Below, in pieces: positions 1 to 9,034 of a DNA stretch of 64,000 nt. How positions within the stretch are numbered: the stretch's first letter is position 1; each line of letters starts with the position of its first letter. The position numbers and the translations under genes are program-made. Below the pieces are notes generated by a model. The model saw nothing but the letters and a program-made list of their open reading frames with translations, was not told the origin of the DNA and did no database searches. Origin of the DNA: MFD01213-c1 sp963704405 (GTDB taxonomy: Bacteria; Planctomycetota; Phycisphaerae; Tepidisphaerales; Tepidisphaeraceae); contig OY969903.1 in assembly GCA_963704405.1 (NCBI GenBank), positions 4,464,001-4,528,000 on the forward strand. Direction: 5' to 3'.

Positions 1-65
1 TCAACCTGACGCTGAGTCAGCGCGCCCTGTTCCACCAGCAACTGTCCGATCGGGATACCCTTCAC
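1..65 (-). CDS. Start of an MshEN-type protein (GspE/PilB-like), cut by the window edge
   Basis: Only about 21 codons are visible, read leftward from a GTG at 65-63 behind a strong AAAGGAGG ribosome site. The peptide begins MKGIPIGQLLVEQGALTQRQ. This matches the first helix of MshEN domains at the N-terminus of GspE/PilB ATPases and some signalling proteins; the ATPase at 12815-14518 starts the same way (PLGQLLLHRGLVQPEQL). MshEN domains can bind cyclic di-GMP. The rest of the gene is outside the window, so a full ATPase or a stand-alone regulator are both possible. Confidence 0.6.
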   Translation of the reverse strand, partial: MKGIPIGQLLVEQGALTQRQV

Positions 66-220
66 AACGACCTCCTTTAAGTGCGAACCCACGTTGGCTT
101 CGTACCTCGAAGCCTTTGTTCTTATCGGTGGGATTTGAGAGGGAGTTTGCAAGGAAGTGTTAATTGGGCGGCCCATAATGGAGGGGATTGTGGGGTGCGG
201 TGGAAATGGGAGGGAGCGAT

Positions 221-251
221 GCGCAACTGGTAACGCGTAATTCGTAACTGG
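221..251. repeat. Intergenic word GTAACGCGTAATTCGTAAC
   Basis: This short AT-richer tract lies in the gap 66-280 between the MshEN gene and the glycosyltransferase. Near-identical words (TTACGCGTTACGGATTACGC and CGTAATCCGTAATTCGTA) occur at 18652-18720 behind the TPR gene. The rest of the 66-280 gap shows nothing else recognisable. Confidence 0.4.
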
Positions 252-280
252 ACGGGCAGAGTGTCGATTTTGTTCGATGC

Positions 281-1570
281 TCAGGCAGCGGGGCGCAGGC
301 GGGTGGGTGAGCTGGCGAGGACGGCTTGGATGGAGGCCCGCACGATTTGGCTGAAGCGGGAGAAGCTGAATTCGCGTTCGATTTTGCGGCGGGCGGATTC
401 GCCGCGCTGGGCGGATTGGGCGGGATTGGAGAGGATGTCGGCGCAGGCGGTGGCCATTATGGCGGGATCGTCGGAGACGATGACTTCCTGGCCGTCGCGG
501 AAGGTGGATTCGTAGCCGCGGTGGGCGTGGGTGGAGACGGCGCAGACGCGGCCGAAGGCGAGGGCTTCGAGGACTTTGATTTTAGTACCCGCGCCGTCGA
601 AGACGGGGGCGACGGCGAGATCGCAGCGGGCATATTCGGATTGAAGGTCTTCAGCAAAGCCGACGACGGTTACGCCGGGAACGGCGGCCCATGCGGCGCC
701 GAGGCGCTCTGGTGCGCCGCGGCCGATGATTCGATAGTTTGCCAGGGGATGGGCGCGGCGGATGGCGGGCCAGACGCTTCGAACGAACCAGTCGACGCCT
801 TCGTAGTTGGGGCGAAACCAAAGCGTTCCGACGGAGATAACGACTTTGTCGCCGGGCGGCGGCACGAATGGCGTGGTGGAGGAGACGTTTGGAATGTTCG
901 GCAGCAGGCTGAGCCGGGGAACGGGGCGGCCTTCGGACATGCAGGCGGATTGGATGATTTGCTCGTCTTCCGGGCAGCAGACCCAGCCGAGGGACCAGCG
1001 CCCCAGAAGCGGGGGAACGGTACGCTGGATGGCGTCGAATTTTCGCTGGAGGAAATATTGTTGCAATCGGCCGACCTCAGGCCTGTGCATTCTTGAATGG
1101 ACCGAGACCATGTCGATGTCATCGAGATCGAGGAGCAGGGGGCGATGATCCAAAAGGCCAGCGGCGGCGGTGGGTTGAAGATAGCGGCTGACGACCAAGT
1201 CATAACCGCCTTGCTGGATGTGCCGGTGAAGGATATCGGCCAACTCGGCGTGAAGATTATATGTCACGGCGGGGTCACCGAGGTTATGGGCGAGGCGGTC
1301 AATCAGGCCGGGTCGGAGGGAACGGAACCATCGCCAGGGGCCATACTCACCGGGCTGAGGGAGGCGATGGCAGTCGATGACACCAAAGTCATTGCGAAGG
1401 GTTGGGGAACGATCAGGATGGAAGATGGCAGGGTCGGCCAAGAGAACGGTCTCGACGTGCCCCGCCGCTGCCAGAGCCCGGTACAGGATGGTTGCGCGCT
1501 GGGTGTCGCCACGGTTCATGTTTCCGGGGACGCGATTGGTGACATACAGGATTCGCAGCGAGCGGCCCAT
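281..1570 (-). CDS. Glycosyltransferase family 4 (GT-B fold)
   Basis: 429 aa, full length for a GT4 enzyme. It probably transfers a sugar from a nucleotide-sugar donor onto a surface polysaccharide, glycolipid or protein. The N-terminal half opens with a Rossmann strand (LRILYVTNRVP) followed by GDTQRATILYRAL, typical of the acceptor domain. The C-terminal donor domain runs from about residue 225 (VVISVGTLWFRPNYEGVDWF) and carries FDGAGTKIKVLEALAFGR near residue 340, the usual donor-binding segment. The start is ATG 1570. It diverges from murE with a 253-bp gap. Donor and acceptor cannot be told from sequence, and no other polysaccharide genes lie nearby. Confidence 0.8.
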   Translation of the reverse strand: MGRSLRILYVTNRVPGNMNRGDTQRATILYRALAAAGHVETVLLADPAIFHPDRSPTLRNDFGVIDCHRLPQPGEYGPWRWFRSLRPGLIDRLAHNLGDPAVTYNLHAELADILHRHIQQGGYDLVVSRYLQPTAAAGLLDHRPLLLDLDDIDMVSVHSRMHRPEVGRLQQYFLQRKFDAIQRTVPPLLGRWSLGWVCCPEDEQIIQSACMSEGRPVPRLSLLPNIPNVSSTTPFVPPPGDKVVISVGTLWFRPNYEGVDWFVRSVWPAIRRAHPLANYRIIGRGAPERLGAAWAAVPGVTVVGFAEDLQSEYARCDLAVAPVFDGAGTKIKVLEALAFGRVCAVSTHAHRGYESTFRDGQEVIVSDDPAIMATACADILSNPAQSAQRGESARRKIEREFSFSRFSQIVRASIQAVLASSPTRLRPAA

Positions 1571-1823
1571 ATATCGGACTTATCGGTCGATAGAGGGGGC
1601 GTCATTACTTCGCAGGTTGGATGATCTTTGCCCCCCGCCGCTTTTGGGGTAAGGCTGGGGTGTTGCGGATTATGTGGCTTAAAAACGTGATCTTCTCAAC
1701 CCATGCGTTGATTCGCGCCGATGCGTGTGTTAGGTTTGGCCTGTCGCAACAAGGTGGTTGCGGCGATGCCTGCGATCCAACGCCTCCGGCCAAAATATTG
1801 GCACTTGGGAAAAGGAAGTCCCG

Positions 1824-3297
1824 ATGCTGCTCCTCCACGAACTTCTTCGTCAAATTCATCCTCCTATTGCGCTAGGCTCGATCCCTGATGTCGAGGTGAC
1901 GGGCGTGCAGGAAGACTCCCGGCTGGTTCAGCCGGGGAACCTGTTTGTCGCGCGGGGGGAACCAAGACAGACGGCGCACGATTTATCGCTGACGCCAAGG
2001 CGCGCGGTGCGATTGCGGTGGTTACGGCGGCCAAGGCTGCGCGATCACCGTTGCCGCAGGCGGTTGTGCCCGATCCAGCGGCGGCGGCTTCGATTCTGGC
2101 ACATGCCTTTTATGGCAACCCGACGGAAAAGATGCGGGTGCTGGGGATCACGGGGACGAACGGAAAAACGACGACTGCGTACCTGATCCGCCACGTGCTG
2201 AACAAGTTCAAGCAGCGGTGCGGGATGATCGGCACGGTTGAGATTGATGACGGCAAGAGCCGGCGTGAATCGACGATGACGACGCCGAGCGCTGTTGAGG
2301 TGGCGCAGCTGATGGCGACGATGCGCGACAAGGGCTGCCGCGCATGTGCGATTGAGACGAGCAGCCATTCACTGGATCAAGGTCGGGTGGCGGGCGTGCA
2401 GTATGCGGGGGCGGCGTTTACGAATCTGACGGGCGATCATCTGGATTATCACAAGACGATGGATGAATACGCCGCCGCCAAGGCGCGGCTGTTTGAGATG
2501 CTGCCGAGCCACGGGGTTGCGGTGGTAAATGCGGAAGATAAGTGGACACCGCGGATGGTTCGCGATTGCCAGGGGCGGATAATTCGATATGGATTTGGCA
2601 AGACGGCGGACTACCGGGCGCGGGACGTCGCGATCACGGCGGCGGGGACGCATTTCATTCTTCACACGCCGGACGGACGGGCGGAAATGAATCTGCAGTT
2701 GATCGGGAAGCACAATATTGAGAATGCGCTGGCCGCCGCGGCGCTGATGGGGGAGGCATGCGGGTTATCGGTGCATCAACTGGCGGCAGGACTTCGAGAT
2801 GCAACGGGGGCGCCGGGCGCTTGCAGTCGGTTCGATCGGGGCAGCCCTTCGCCGTGCTGGTTGATTATGCCCATACGGATGATGCGCTGGAGAATGTGCT
2901 GACGGCGCTGCGTCCGCTGACGCGCGGGCGGCTGCGGGTTTTGTTTGGATGCGGTGGAGATCGTGACCGGACCAAGCGGCCGCGGATGGCGCGCACTGCG
3001 GAGCGGCTTGCTGATGCGATTTATGTCACCAGCGACAACCCGCGGACGGAAAATGCGGAAGAAATCCTGAATGAAATCTGCACGGGTTTCAGTTCGGAAA
3101 AGTTCCGGGCGATTCATGTGGAGATCGACCGCCGCCGGGCGATTGAACGAGTGCTGGCGGACGCCGAGCCGAATGACGTGGTGCTGATCGCCGGCAAGGG
3201 GCATGAGAATTATCAGATCATCGGGACGACGAAGCATCACTTTGATGATGTGGAAGAGTGTACGCGCATATTGGCGGGCAGGTCGGTGGCGGCGTGA
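1824..3297 (+). CDS. murE: UDP-N-acetylmuramoyl-tripeptide synthetase (MurE), two frame breaks
   Basis: Cytoplasmic ligase adding the third residue of the peptidoglycan stem peptide, about 491 aa once repaired. The start ATG 1824 follows AAAGGAAG. The ATP loop GITGTNGKTTT is intact, the central domain has NLTGDHLDYHKTM, and the C-terminal domain has DNPRTENAEEIL. DNPR is the signature for meso-diaminopimelate. The reading frame breaks twice. Restoring one G in the six-G run at 1954-1959 rejoins LFVARG to GTKTDGARFI. Restoring one G near 2815-2817 rejoins DATGAPG to RLQSV, recovering the canonical PGR. Both are one-base losses in G runs, so I read this as a functional gene with sequence errors. 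murF follows 117 bp downstream. Confidence 0.9.
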
Positions 3298-3414
3298 AAA
3301 TCGATCGCAGAACGATGAGCGAAGAGCACAGATCGAAAACCGGAAATGTGGCCGGCTGTTCTGCATTTGTTTTGCGTTCTGCGCTTTGCGCTTTGCACTT
3401 ATTTCAATGAGACA

Positions 3415-4830
3415 ATGAGGCCTCTTACAGTGCAGGAAATTCGTCAGGCCGTGGGCGGCCGGTTGCTGAGTTCTCAGCCGACCGGCCTGCCCATTGTGGC
3501 AGTCTGCACTGATACGCGGCGGATGGAATATTCGTCGCTGTTTATCGCGATCAAGGGGGACAATTTTGATGGACATGGTTTTCTTCCCGAGGCGGCGCAT
3601 GGCGGCGCGGTGGCGGCGATCGTGCAGGATGTTCCAAAAAATGCGCCGCCGAATATCACGCTGATCCAGGTGGCCGACACGCGGGCAGCGATGGGGAAGC
3701 TGGCGACGTATGTTCGGCGGCAGATGAGTTCGAAGGTGATCGGCGTCGCCGGCAGCAATGGGAAAACGAGCACGAAGCATCTGATTGATTCGGCGCTGAG
3801 CGGCAAGCTGCGGGGGTCAATCTCGCCGAAGAGTTTTAATAATGATGTTGGCGTCCCGCTGACCATTTTCCCGGCCGATCCGAACCAAGATTATCTGGTG
3901 CTGGAGATGGGGACGAACCATCATGGAGAGATTCTGAAGCTCACGACGATGGCCGAGCCGGACATTGCCGTAATCACGAATGTGGGCGCGGAGCATCTGG
4001 AATTTCTGGACGATCTGATGGGGGTTCGGCGAGAGAACGCGACGGTTGTCGCGGGACTGAATCCGAGGGGATTGCTCGTGGTGAATGGCGATGATCCGGA
4101 ATTGCTCGATGCGGTATCGCAGTATCCGGGGAAGCGGGTCACGTTTGGGTTTAAGGAGAGCAACGATCTTTTTGCGCATGATATTCAGTGCAGCGAACGG
4201 GGCGTGGAATTCAAGCTGAACAAGAGCCGCCAGAGTGTTTTTGTGCCGATGCTGGGGCGGCATACGGCGGCGAACGCGCTGGCGGCGATCGCAGTGGCGC
4301 GGCGCATGGGGGTAAGTGAAGAATTGGTTTACGAGAGCCTTGCGCACTCGACGGGTCCGGAATGGCGGCTGCAGTTGCAGAAGGTGGGGAAGATTTCGGT
4401 TCTGAATGACGCCTATAACGCGAATCCGAATTCGATGCGGGCGGCGCTGGAGACCGTGCGGGACCTGGAAGTGAAAGGACGCCGAATGGCGATCCTCGGA
4501 GACATGCGCGAGCTGGGGCTGGCGGCGGATCGGTATCATCGCGAGATCGGTGAGTTTGCGGCGACGTGCAAGCTGGATCTGCTTTATTGCGTGGGAGCGA
4601 AATCCGCGCTGATGGCGGACGCCGCCGAGGCGGCGGGCATGAATAAATCAAAGGTCGTTCACTTTGCCAACGCCAAAGATTGTGCGGCGATCGCGCCGCG
4701 ATGGCTTCGCAAAGGAGACCTGGTGCTGCTGAAGGCTTCGCGGGGGATTCATCTGGAGACGGTCGCGAACTCGATCGTTTCGGCGTTCACACCGGAACGA
4801 AGGGTGACGCTGCGAAAAGCGGCGTCCTGA
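3415..4830 (+). CDS. murF: UDP-MurNAc-tripeptide:D-Ala-D-Ala ligase (MurF)
   Basis: 471 aa, the normal length. It adds D-Ala-D-Ala to the muramyl tripeptide, the last cytoplasmic step of stem-peptide synthesis. Visible motifs are the N-terminal substrate domain, the ATP loop GVAGSNGKTSTKHL near residue 112, LEMGTNHHGEI, and C-terminal NDAYNANPNSMRAAL and ILGDMRELG. I chose ATG 3415 (MRPLTVQEIRQAVGG). A longer in-frame start exists, but its extra residues come from the CTTTGCGCTTTGC-like spacer between murE and murF. It converges on argF with a 12-bp gap. The murE-murF pair is typical of a cell-wall cluster, but no further mur, fts or mra genes are in the window. Confidence 0.95.
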   Translation: MRPLTVQEIRQAVGGRLLSSQPTGLPIVAVCTDTRRMEYSSLFIAIKGDNFDGHGFLPEAAHGGAVAAIVQDVPKNAPPNITLIQVADTRAAMGKLATYVRRQMSSKVIGVAGSNGKTSTKHLIDSALSGKLRGSISPKSFNNDVGVPLTIFPADPNQDYLVLEMGTNHHGEILKLTTMAEPDIAVITNVGAEHLEFLDDLMGVRRENATVVAGLNPRGLLVVNGDDPELLDAVSQYPGKRVTFGFKESNDLFAHDIQCSERGVEFKLNKSRQSVFVPMLGRHTAANALAAIAVARRMGVSEELVYESLAHSTGPEWRLQLQKVGKISVLNDAYNANPNSMRAALETVRDLEVKGRRMAILGDMRELGLAADRYHREIGEFAATCKLDLLYCVGAKSALMADAAEAAGMNKSKVVHFANAKDCAAIAPRWLRKGDLVLLKASRGIHLETVANSIVSAFTPERRVTLRKAAS

Positions 4831-4842
4831 GCCGATGAGGTT

Positions 4843-5763
4843 TCACATCCCGCCGAGCAACACGGCGAGCAATCCCTTTTGGAAATGCAGGCGATTCTCG
4901 GCCTCGGCAAAGACAAGCGAACGGGGGCCTTCGAAGACGTCCTCGCTGATTTCGAGGCCTCGATACGCCGGGAGACAATGCAGGACGACTGCGTGAGGCG
5001 GGGCGGCCTGCAGCAGCCTGGCGTCGACGCGGTAGTTGGCGAAATCGTTCAGCCGCCGGGCCTTTTCGGCTTCCTGGCCCATGCTGACCCAGGTATCGGT
5101 GACGATGGCATCCGCTTCGCGCACTGCCTCGAAGGGGTCCTGGGTCGTCATGAATTCCATCTCCGGGACCTGGGCCATGATGCGGTCGAGATCATCGCGC
5201 GGGAGCTCGTAGCCGCTGGGGGCGGCGAGGATGAATTTCATGCCAAACTTGCCGCAGGCGACGGAGAGGGAGCGGGCGACGTTGTTGCCGTCGCCGATGA
5301 AGGCCATGGTGCGGCCGGGGAGACTGCCGAGCTTTTCTTCGAGAGTCATCAGGTCGGCCATCGCCTGGCAGGGGTGGCTGTAATCGGTCAGGCCGTTGAT
5401 GACGGGGACAGTGGACCATTTGGCAAGCTTGAGCATTTTTTCGTGCTCGAAGGTTCTGGCCATAATGCCGTCACACATGCCGGAGAGGACACGGGCGATG
5501 TCCTGGACCGGTTCGCGGACATCAAGGCCGACCTCGTCGCCGCGAAGGAGCAAGCCGTTGCCCCCGAGCTGGGTCATAGCGACGCCAAAGCTCACACGGG
5601 TTCGAAGGCTGGGTTTTTCGAAGATCATCGCCAGCGTTTTGTTGGCGAGGATCGGGTCGTTCTTTCCGGTTGTTTTAAGCTGCTTCTTCAGGCGCGCGGC
5701 GACATCGAGCAGATGGCGAAGCTCTGCGGACGTGCATTCGGCAAGTGAGATGAAGTGCTTCAT
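4843..5763 (-). CDS. argF: Ornithine carbamoyltransferase
   Basis: 306 aa. It joins carbamoyl phosphate and ornithine to give citrulline in arginine synthesis. The carbamoyl-phosphate site is SLRTRVSFGVAM (canonical STRTR, here SLRTR), followed by HPCQAMADLMTLEE. The ornithine side shows DTWVSMGQE and LHCLPAYRG, with the catalytic Cys in HCLPA. I used ATG 5763 (MKHFISLAEC); the longer frame upstream overlaps argB in another frame and is spurious. It lies 16 bp behind argB and is almost certainly co-transcribed with it. Acetylornithine carbamoyltransferase is an alternative, but SMGQE fits ornithine specificity. Confidence 0.93.
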   Translation of the reverse strand: MKHFISLAECTSAELRHLLDVAARLKKQLKTTGKNDPILANKTLAMIFEKPSLRTRVSFGVAMTQLGGNGLLLRGDEVGLDVREPVQDIARVLSGMCDGIMARTFEHEKMLKLAKWSTVPVINGLTDYSHPCQAMADLMTLEEKLGSLPGRTMAFIGDGNNVARSLSVACGKFGMKFILAAPSGYELPRDDLDRIMAQVPEMEFMTTQDPFEAVREADAIVTDTWVSMGQEAEKARRLNDFANYRVDARLLQAAPPHAVVLHCLPAYRGLEISEDVFEGPRSLVFAEAENRLHFQKGLLAVLLGGM

Positions 5764-5779
5764 GTTGTGCGATGGGTGC

Positions 5780-6670
5780 TTACAAAACAATTTCGGTTCC
5801 GATTCCGGCTTCGGTGTAAATCTCCAGCAGCAGCGCGTGGGGGATGCGGCCATCAATGATGTGCGTCTTGGCGACGCCGGCCTGAATCGCCTGAACGCAG
5901 GCTTCCACCTTGGGGAGCATTCCGCTACCGATGGCGCCGCTTTTGACCATGTCTTCAATCTGACTGACGGTCAGATGTTTGACGAGGCTTTCGGGGTCTT
6001 TGGGGTCGCTGCGGATGCCGTGGGTATCGGAGACGACGACGAATTTGTCAGCCTTCATCGCGGCGGCGACCGCTCCGGCGGCGGTGTCGGCGTTGACGTT
6101 CAGCCGCTGGCCGGCGGCGTCGCGGGCGATGGTGGCGATGCAGGGGATGGAGTCGGCCTGCACGAGCAGTTGCAGGAGCCGCGCGTTGACAGATTTTACT
6201 TCACCTACAAAGCCCAGATCGATCCGTCGGCCATCGGGGCCCTGGAGATAGGTTTTTTCGGCAAAAAGCACGTTGCTTGTCAGCGAATGAAGGCCCATCG
6301 CTTCGCAGCCCTGCGTCTGGATGAAGTTAACGATGAACTTGTTGATCTGGTTGCAGAGCACATGCTCGGCGATGGCAAGCGTGCGTTCGTCAGTGTAGCG
6401 GCGGCCCATCACCATTTGCGGCTCGAGGCCTGCCTTGGCCATTGCCTCGTTGATGGCTTTGCCACCGCCGTGGATGAGGATCGGCTGCATGCCGACGTAG
6501 TTCATGAAGACGATGTCGGTGAGCAGGTTTGTGAGCGCCTGCTGGTCGTCCATGATCGAACCGCCGACCTTCACCACGACCACTTTGTTGTGGAATCGCT
6601 GGATATAGGAAAGCGCCTCGACCAGGGCGGAGGCTTTATGAATCGCGTCGTCCATGTGCATCGCCGACAT
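5780..6670 (-). CDS. argB: Acetylglutamate kinase
   Basis: About 296 aa. It phosphorylates N-acetylglutamate, the second and often feedback-controlled step of arginine synthesis. Motifs are VVVVKVGGSIMDD (Lys of the phosphate site), ILIHGGGKAINEAM (glycine-rich loop), NVNADTAAGAVAAAM (acetylglutamate binding) and GSGMLPKVEACV near the C-terminus. The start is uncertain: ATG at 6670 (MSAMHMDDAIHK), 6661 and 6655 are all possible. The N-terminal helix preceding the kinase core (ALVEALSYIQRFHNK) resembles that of arginine-inhibited hexameric enzymes, so end-product inhibition is plausible. First gene of a leftward argB-argF operon, divergent from the isomerase gene. Confidence 0.93.
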   Translation of the reverse strand: MSAMHMDDAIHKASALVEALSYIQRFHNKVVVVKVGGSIMDDQQALTNLLTDIVFMNYVGMQPILIHGGGKAINEAMAKAGLEPQMVMGRRYTDERTLAIAEHVLCNQINKFIVNFIQTQGCEAMGLHSLTSNVLFAEKTYLQGPDGRRIDLGFVGEVKSVNARLLQLLVQADSIPCIATIARDAAGQRLNVNADTAAGAVAAAMKADKFVVVSDTHGIRSDPKDPESLVKHLTVSQIEDMVKSGAIGSGMLPKVEACVQAIQAGVAKTHIIDGRIPHALLLEIYTEAGIGTEIVL

Positions 6671-6810
6671 TGCTCCGGGAAAAGAAAGGGGAAGTGTAGG
6701 AATGGTTGGAAAGAGTGTCAAAATTAGCACCGGCGAATTCGAATCGTCCCTTGACGTCATTCGCCTGAGCGCTGACGATTTGGGACCGTAATAGATCACA
6801 AAGGAGTCGC

Positions 6811-7641
6811 ATGCTGAAGCTGGCCGGGTTTGCTGATGAGATTTCGCCGGATCTGGATGAGCAGATCGCCACGTGCAAACAGAATGGCGTCACGCACTTT
6901 GAACTTCGCGGGGTTTTTGGAAAAAACGTCCTGGACTTCGATAAAGGGCAGCGGAATGAGATCAAGACCAAGCTGCAGGCCAACGGGATGGGCGTCATCA
7001 GCATTGGCTCGCCGATCGGGAAGGTGAAGATCAATGATTCCTGGGCGGAACATTTCGAGCGATTCAAGATCGCCGTGGATGCGGCGGAATTTTTCGGGGC
7101 GCCGTTTATCCGGGTGTTCAGCTATTACTCCCCCGAAGGGGGCAGCGTATTGAATCATCGCGATGAGGTGATTAAGCGTTTTGCCGCCAAACTTGAATAC
7201 ATCAAGAGCCATCCTGTCACGCTGCTGCACGAGAACGAGAAGGAGATTTACGGCGAGAAGGGCAAGCAGTGCCTGGATTTGATGCAGGCGTTTGAATCTC
7301 CGAGGCTGCGGACGGCGTTTGACTTCGCCAATTTCATCCAGGCAGGAGAAGACCCAATTAACAATTGGCCGGCGCTGAAGCCGTATACCGTTCACATTCA
7401 CATTAAGGATGCATTGCTGAAAGATGGGAAGGTTGTGCCGGCCGGTGAAGGGGACGGGCATATCGCCGAGATTCTCAGTGATGCGTATCGAAGCGGGTAT
7501 CGCGGATTTCTGAGCCTTGAACCTCACCTGGCCGCGGCGGGACAATTCAGCGGTTTCAGCGGACCGAAATTATTTACGATGGCGGTGGAAGCGCTGAAGA
7601 AAATCTGCGAAACAATCGGGATACCACTGGCAGGCGGTTGA
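6811..7641 (+). CDS. Sugar phosphate isomerase/epimerase family protein (AP-endonuclease-2-like TIM barrel)
   Basis: 276 aa in the xylose-isomerase-like TIM barrel superfamily. Likely metal ligands are seen in FELRGVF, TLLHENEKEIYG, TAFDFANFIQAG, VHIHIKDALLKDG and FLSLEPHL, the usual Glu/His/Asp set at the barrel's C-terminal face. The start ATG follows AAGGAG with 5-nt spacing. Members of this family include hydroxypyruvate isomerase, inosose enzymes and many uncharacterised sugar epimerases. The substrate cannot be assigned. It stands alone between the divergent arg operon and rnfC. A second, distinct member lies at 46978-47751. Confidence 0.8.
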   Translation: MLKLAGFADEISPDLDEQIATCKQNGVTHFELRGVFGKNVLDFDKGQRNEIKTKLQANGMGVISIGSPIGKVKINDSWAEHFERFKIAVDAAEFFGAPFIRVFSYYSPEGGSVLNHRDEVIKRFAAKLEYIKSHPVTLLHENEKEIYGEKGKQCLDLMQAFESPRLRTAFDFANFIQAGEDPINNWPALKPYTVHIHIKDALLKDGKVVPAGEGDGHIAEILSDAYRSGYRGFLSLEPHLAAAGQFSGFSGPKLFTMAVEALKKICETIGIPLAGG

Positions 7642-7704
7642 TTGGTTTGAGGCGCGCTGGGCAGATCGTGCGGCGGCTCGTTTACAAAAACGGTTGCATC
7701 CAAC

Positions 7705-9034
7705 ATGGCTTCGTCCGCCCCGCTTCAAGTTGACCGCACCCAGGGCACCACGGGGATATTCCGACCCATTGCATTGCCTTCACGACTGCTCGTGCCGGTG
7801 GCGGCGAATGAGAAACGGCCGGTGGCGCTGAGCGCACGCCGCAGGTGAAGTGGTCGCCGCCGGGGATCGCCTGACCCATTCCACGGGCCAAAGCGAGCCG
7901 GCGGTGATCTCGCCGGTTGCGGGGAGGATCATCGGCATCGCGCAGGCGACGCTGTTCAACGGCGCGGCGGTGGATGCGGTGGAGATCGAAACACTTGCGA
8001 TATCCGGCGACACTGCGATTTCCGGTTCGCCAGACGTTGCGAGTGAGCATCACATGCTGCGCTCGACGGATTTTGGCCACTGGATCGATCGGCTGCTGGG
8101 CGCGGGCATCAGCGCATCGCGCGTTTCCTGTCCTGACCTAGCGGATCAGCTTCATCAATGCCTGAGCCGCCCGATCGATACGGTGATGTGCTGTGTGCTG
8201 GACTGCGACCCGAACCTGCCGCTCAACAATGAAGTGGCGCGGGAGCATCCGCGAGAACTGGCGGCGGGTATCGATCTGCTGGCGAAGCTGACAGGCGCGA
8301 TGCGGGTATGGGTGGCGGCGGACACGGCCTCATCAACAGGTTGGTTTTCTGCGCTGGACCCTCTAATCCGAGCGGATGGATTGAGGCTGGTTCCGCTTCG
8401 ACCAGATTATCCGCAGAGCCATCCGACGCTGCTCCTGCACACGCTGCTCGGCCGGCGGTTGCGGCCGGGGCGATTACCGGTGGAGCAGGGAGTTCTGCTG
8501 CTGGATAGCGCCGCGGCGGTCGCGATCGGCGGCTATGTGCTGGGACTGCGATCGATGCTCGAGATACCAATCGCGGTGCGCGATCACGTTCGGAGGAAGA
8601 CGCATCTGCTTCGCGTGCCAATCGGAACATGCTTGAGCGATATCTGCCGGGCGATTGGCGTGCCGTCGCAGGAGGTGCTGTTTCGCGGCGGAGATTTCCT
8701 GCGCGATGAGATGCTGCCGGCATCTGCGGTTGCCGGCGGCGGAGAATTGACGATCCACATCACGCCGCGCGAAACCTTGCAGAATCCAGACCCATGCGTG
8801 CGCTGCGGCTGGTGCATCGAGGCCTGCCCGACGCTCATCCAACCGGCCGGGCTGCTGGAAGCATCGCAGCGAAACGATCTGGCGATGGGAGAAAAATTTG
8901 GGTTGCACGCGTGCATCGAATGCGGCATCTGCACATATGTCTGTCCGTCGCGGTTGCCGCTGCTGTCGTCAATTCGTAGATTAAATGGCGTGATCGGTCC
9001 ACCGGAATCTCCATTCGCATCTGAAATGGAATGA
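7705..9034 (+). CDS. rnfC: Electron transport complex subunit RnfC, one frame break near 7830
   Basis: RnfC is the peripheral NADH/flavin and ferredoxin-type subunit of the Rnf ion-pumping complex. The C-terminus carries two 4Fe-4S motifs, CVRCGWCIEACP and CIECGICTYVCP, after a soluble-ligand-binding domain (VAGGGELTIHITP). The clear frame begins near 7832 (AHAAGEVVAAGDRL). Upstream, another frame reads IFRPIALPSRLLVPVAANEKRPVALSA, which fits the front of RnfC. One surplus base, or two missing bases, near 7830 would join them to about 442 aa. The upstream start (ATG 7705) is uncertain. rnfD overlaps the 3' end by 4 bp. Confidence 0.8.

Noticed and set aside
326..1096. Long plus-strand ORF of 256 codons
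   Set aside because: It lies wholly inside the glycosyltransferase gene on the other strand and reads Gly/Asp/Ala-rich low-complexity sequence, a typical antisense shadow of a GC-rich gene.
1824..3297. murE as a pseudogene
   Set aside because: An essential gene with full motifs and two one-base losses in G runs, in a window with many similar breaks, is more simply a sequencing error.
4879..5748. 289-codon plus-strand ORF
   Set aside because: Exact antisense shadow of argF, which has all its catalytic motifs on the minus strand.
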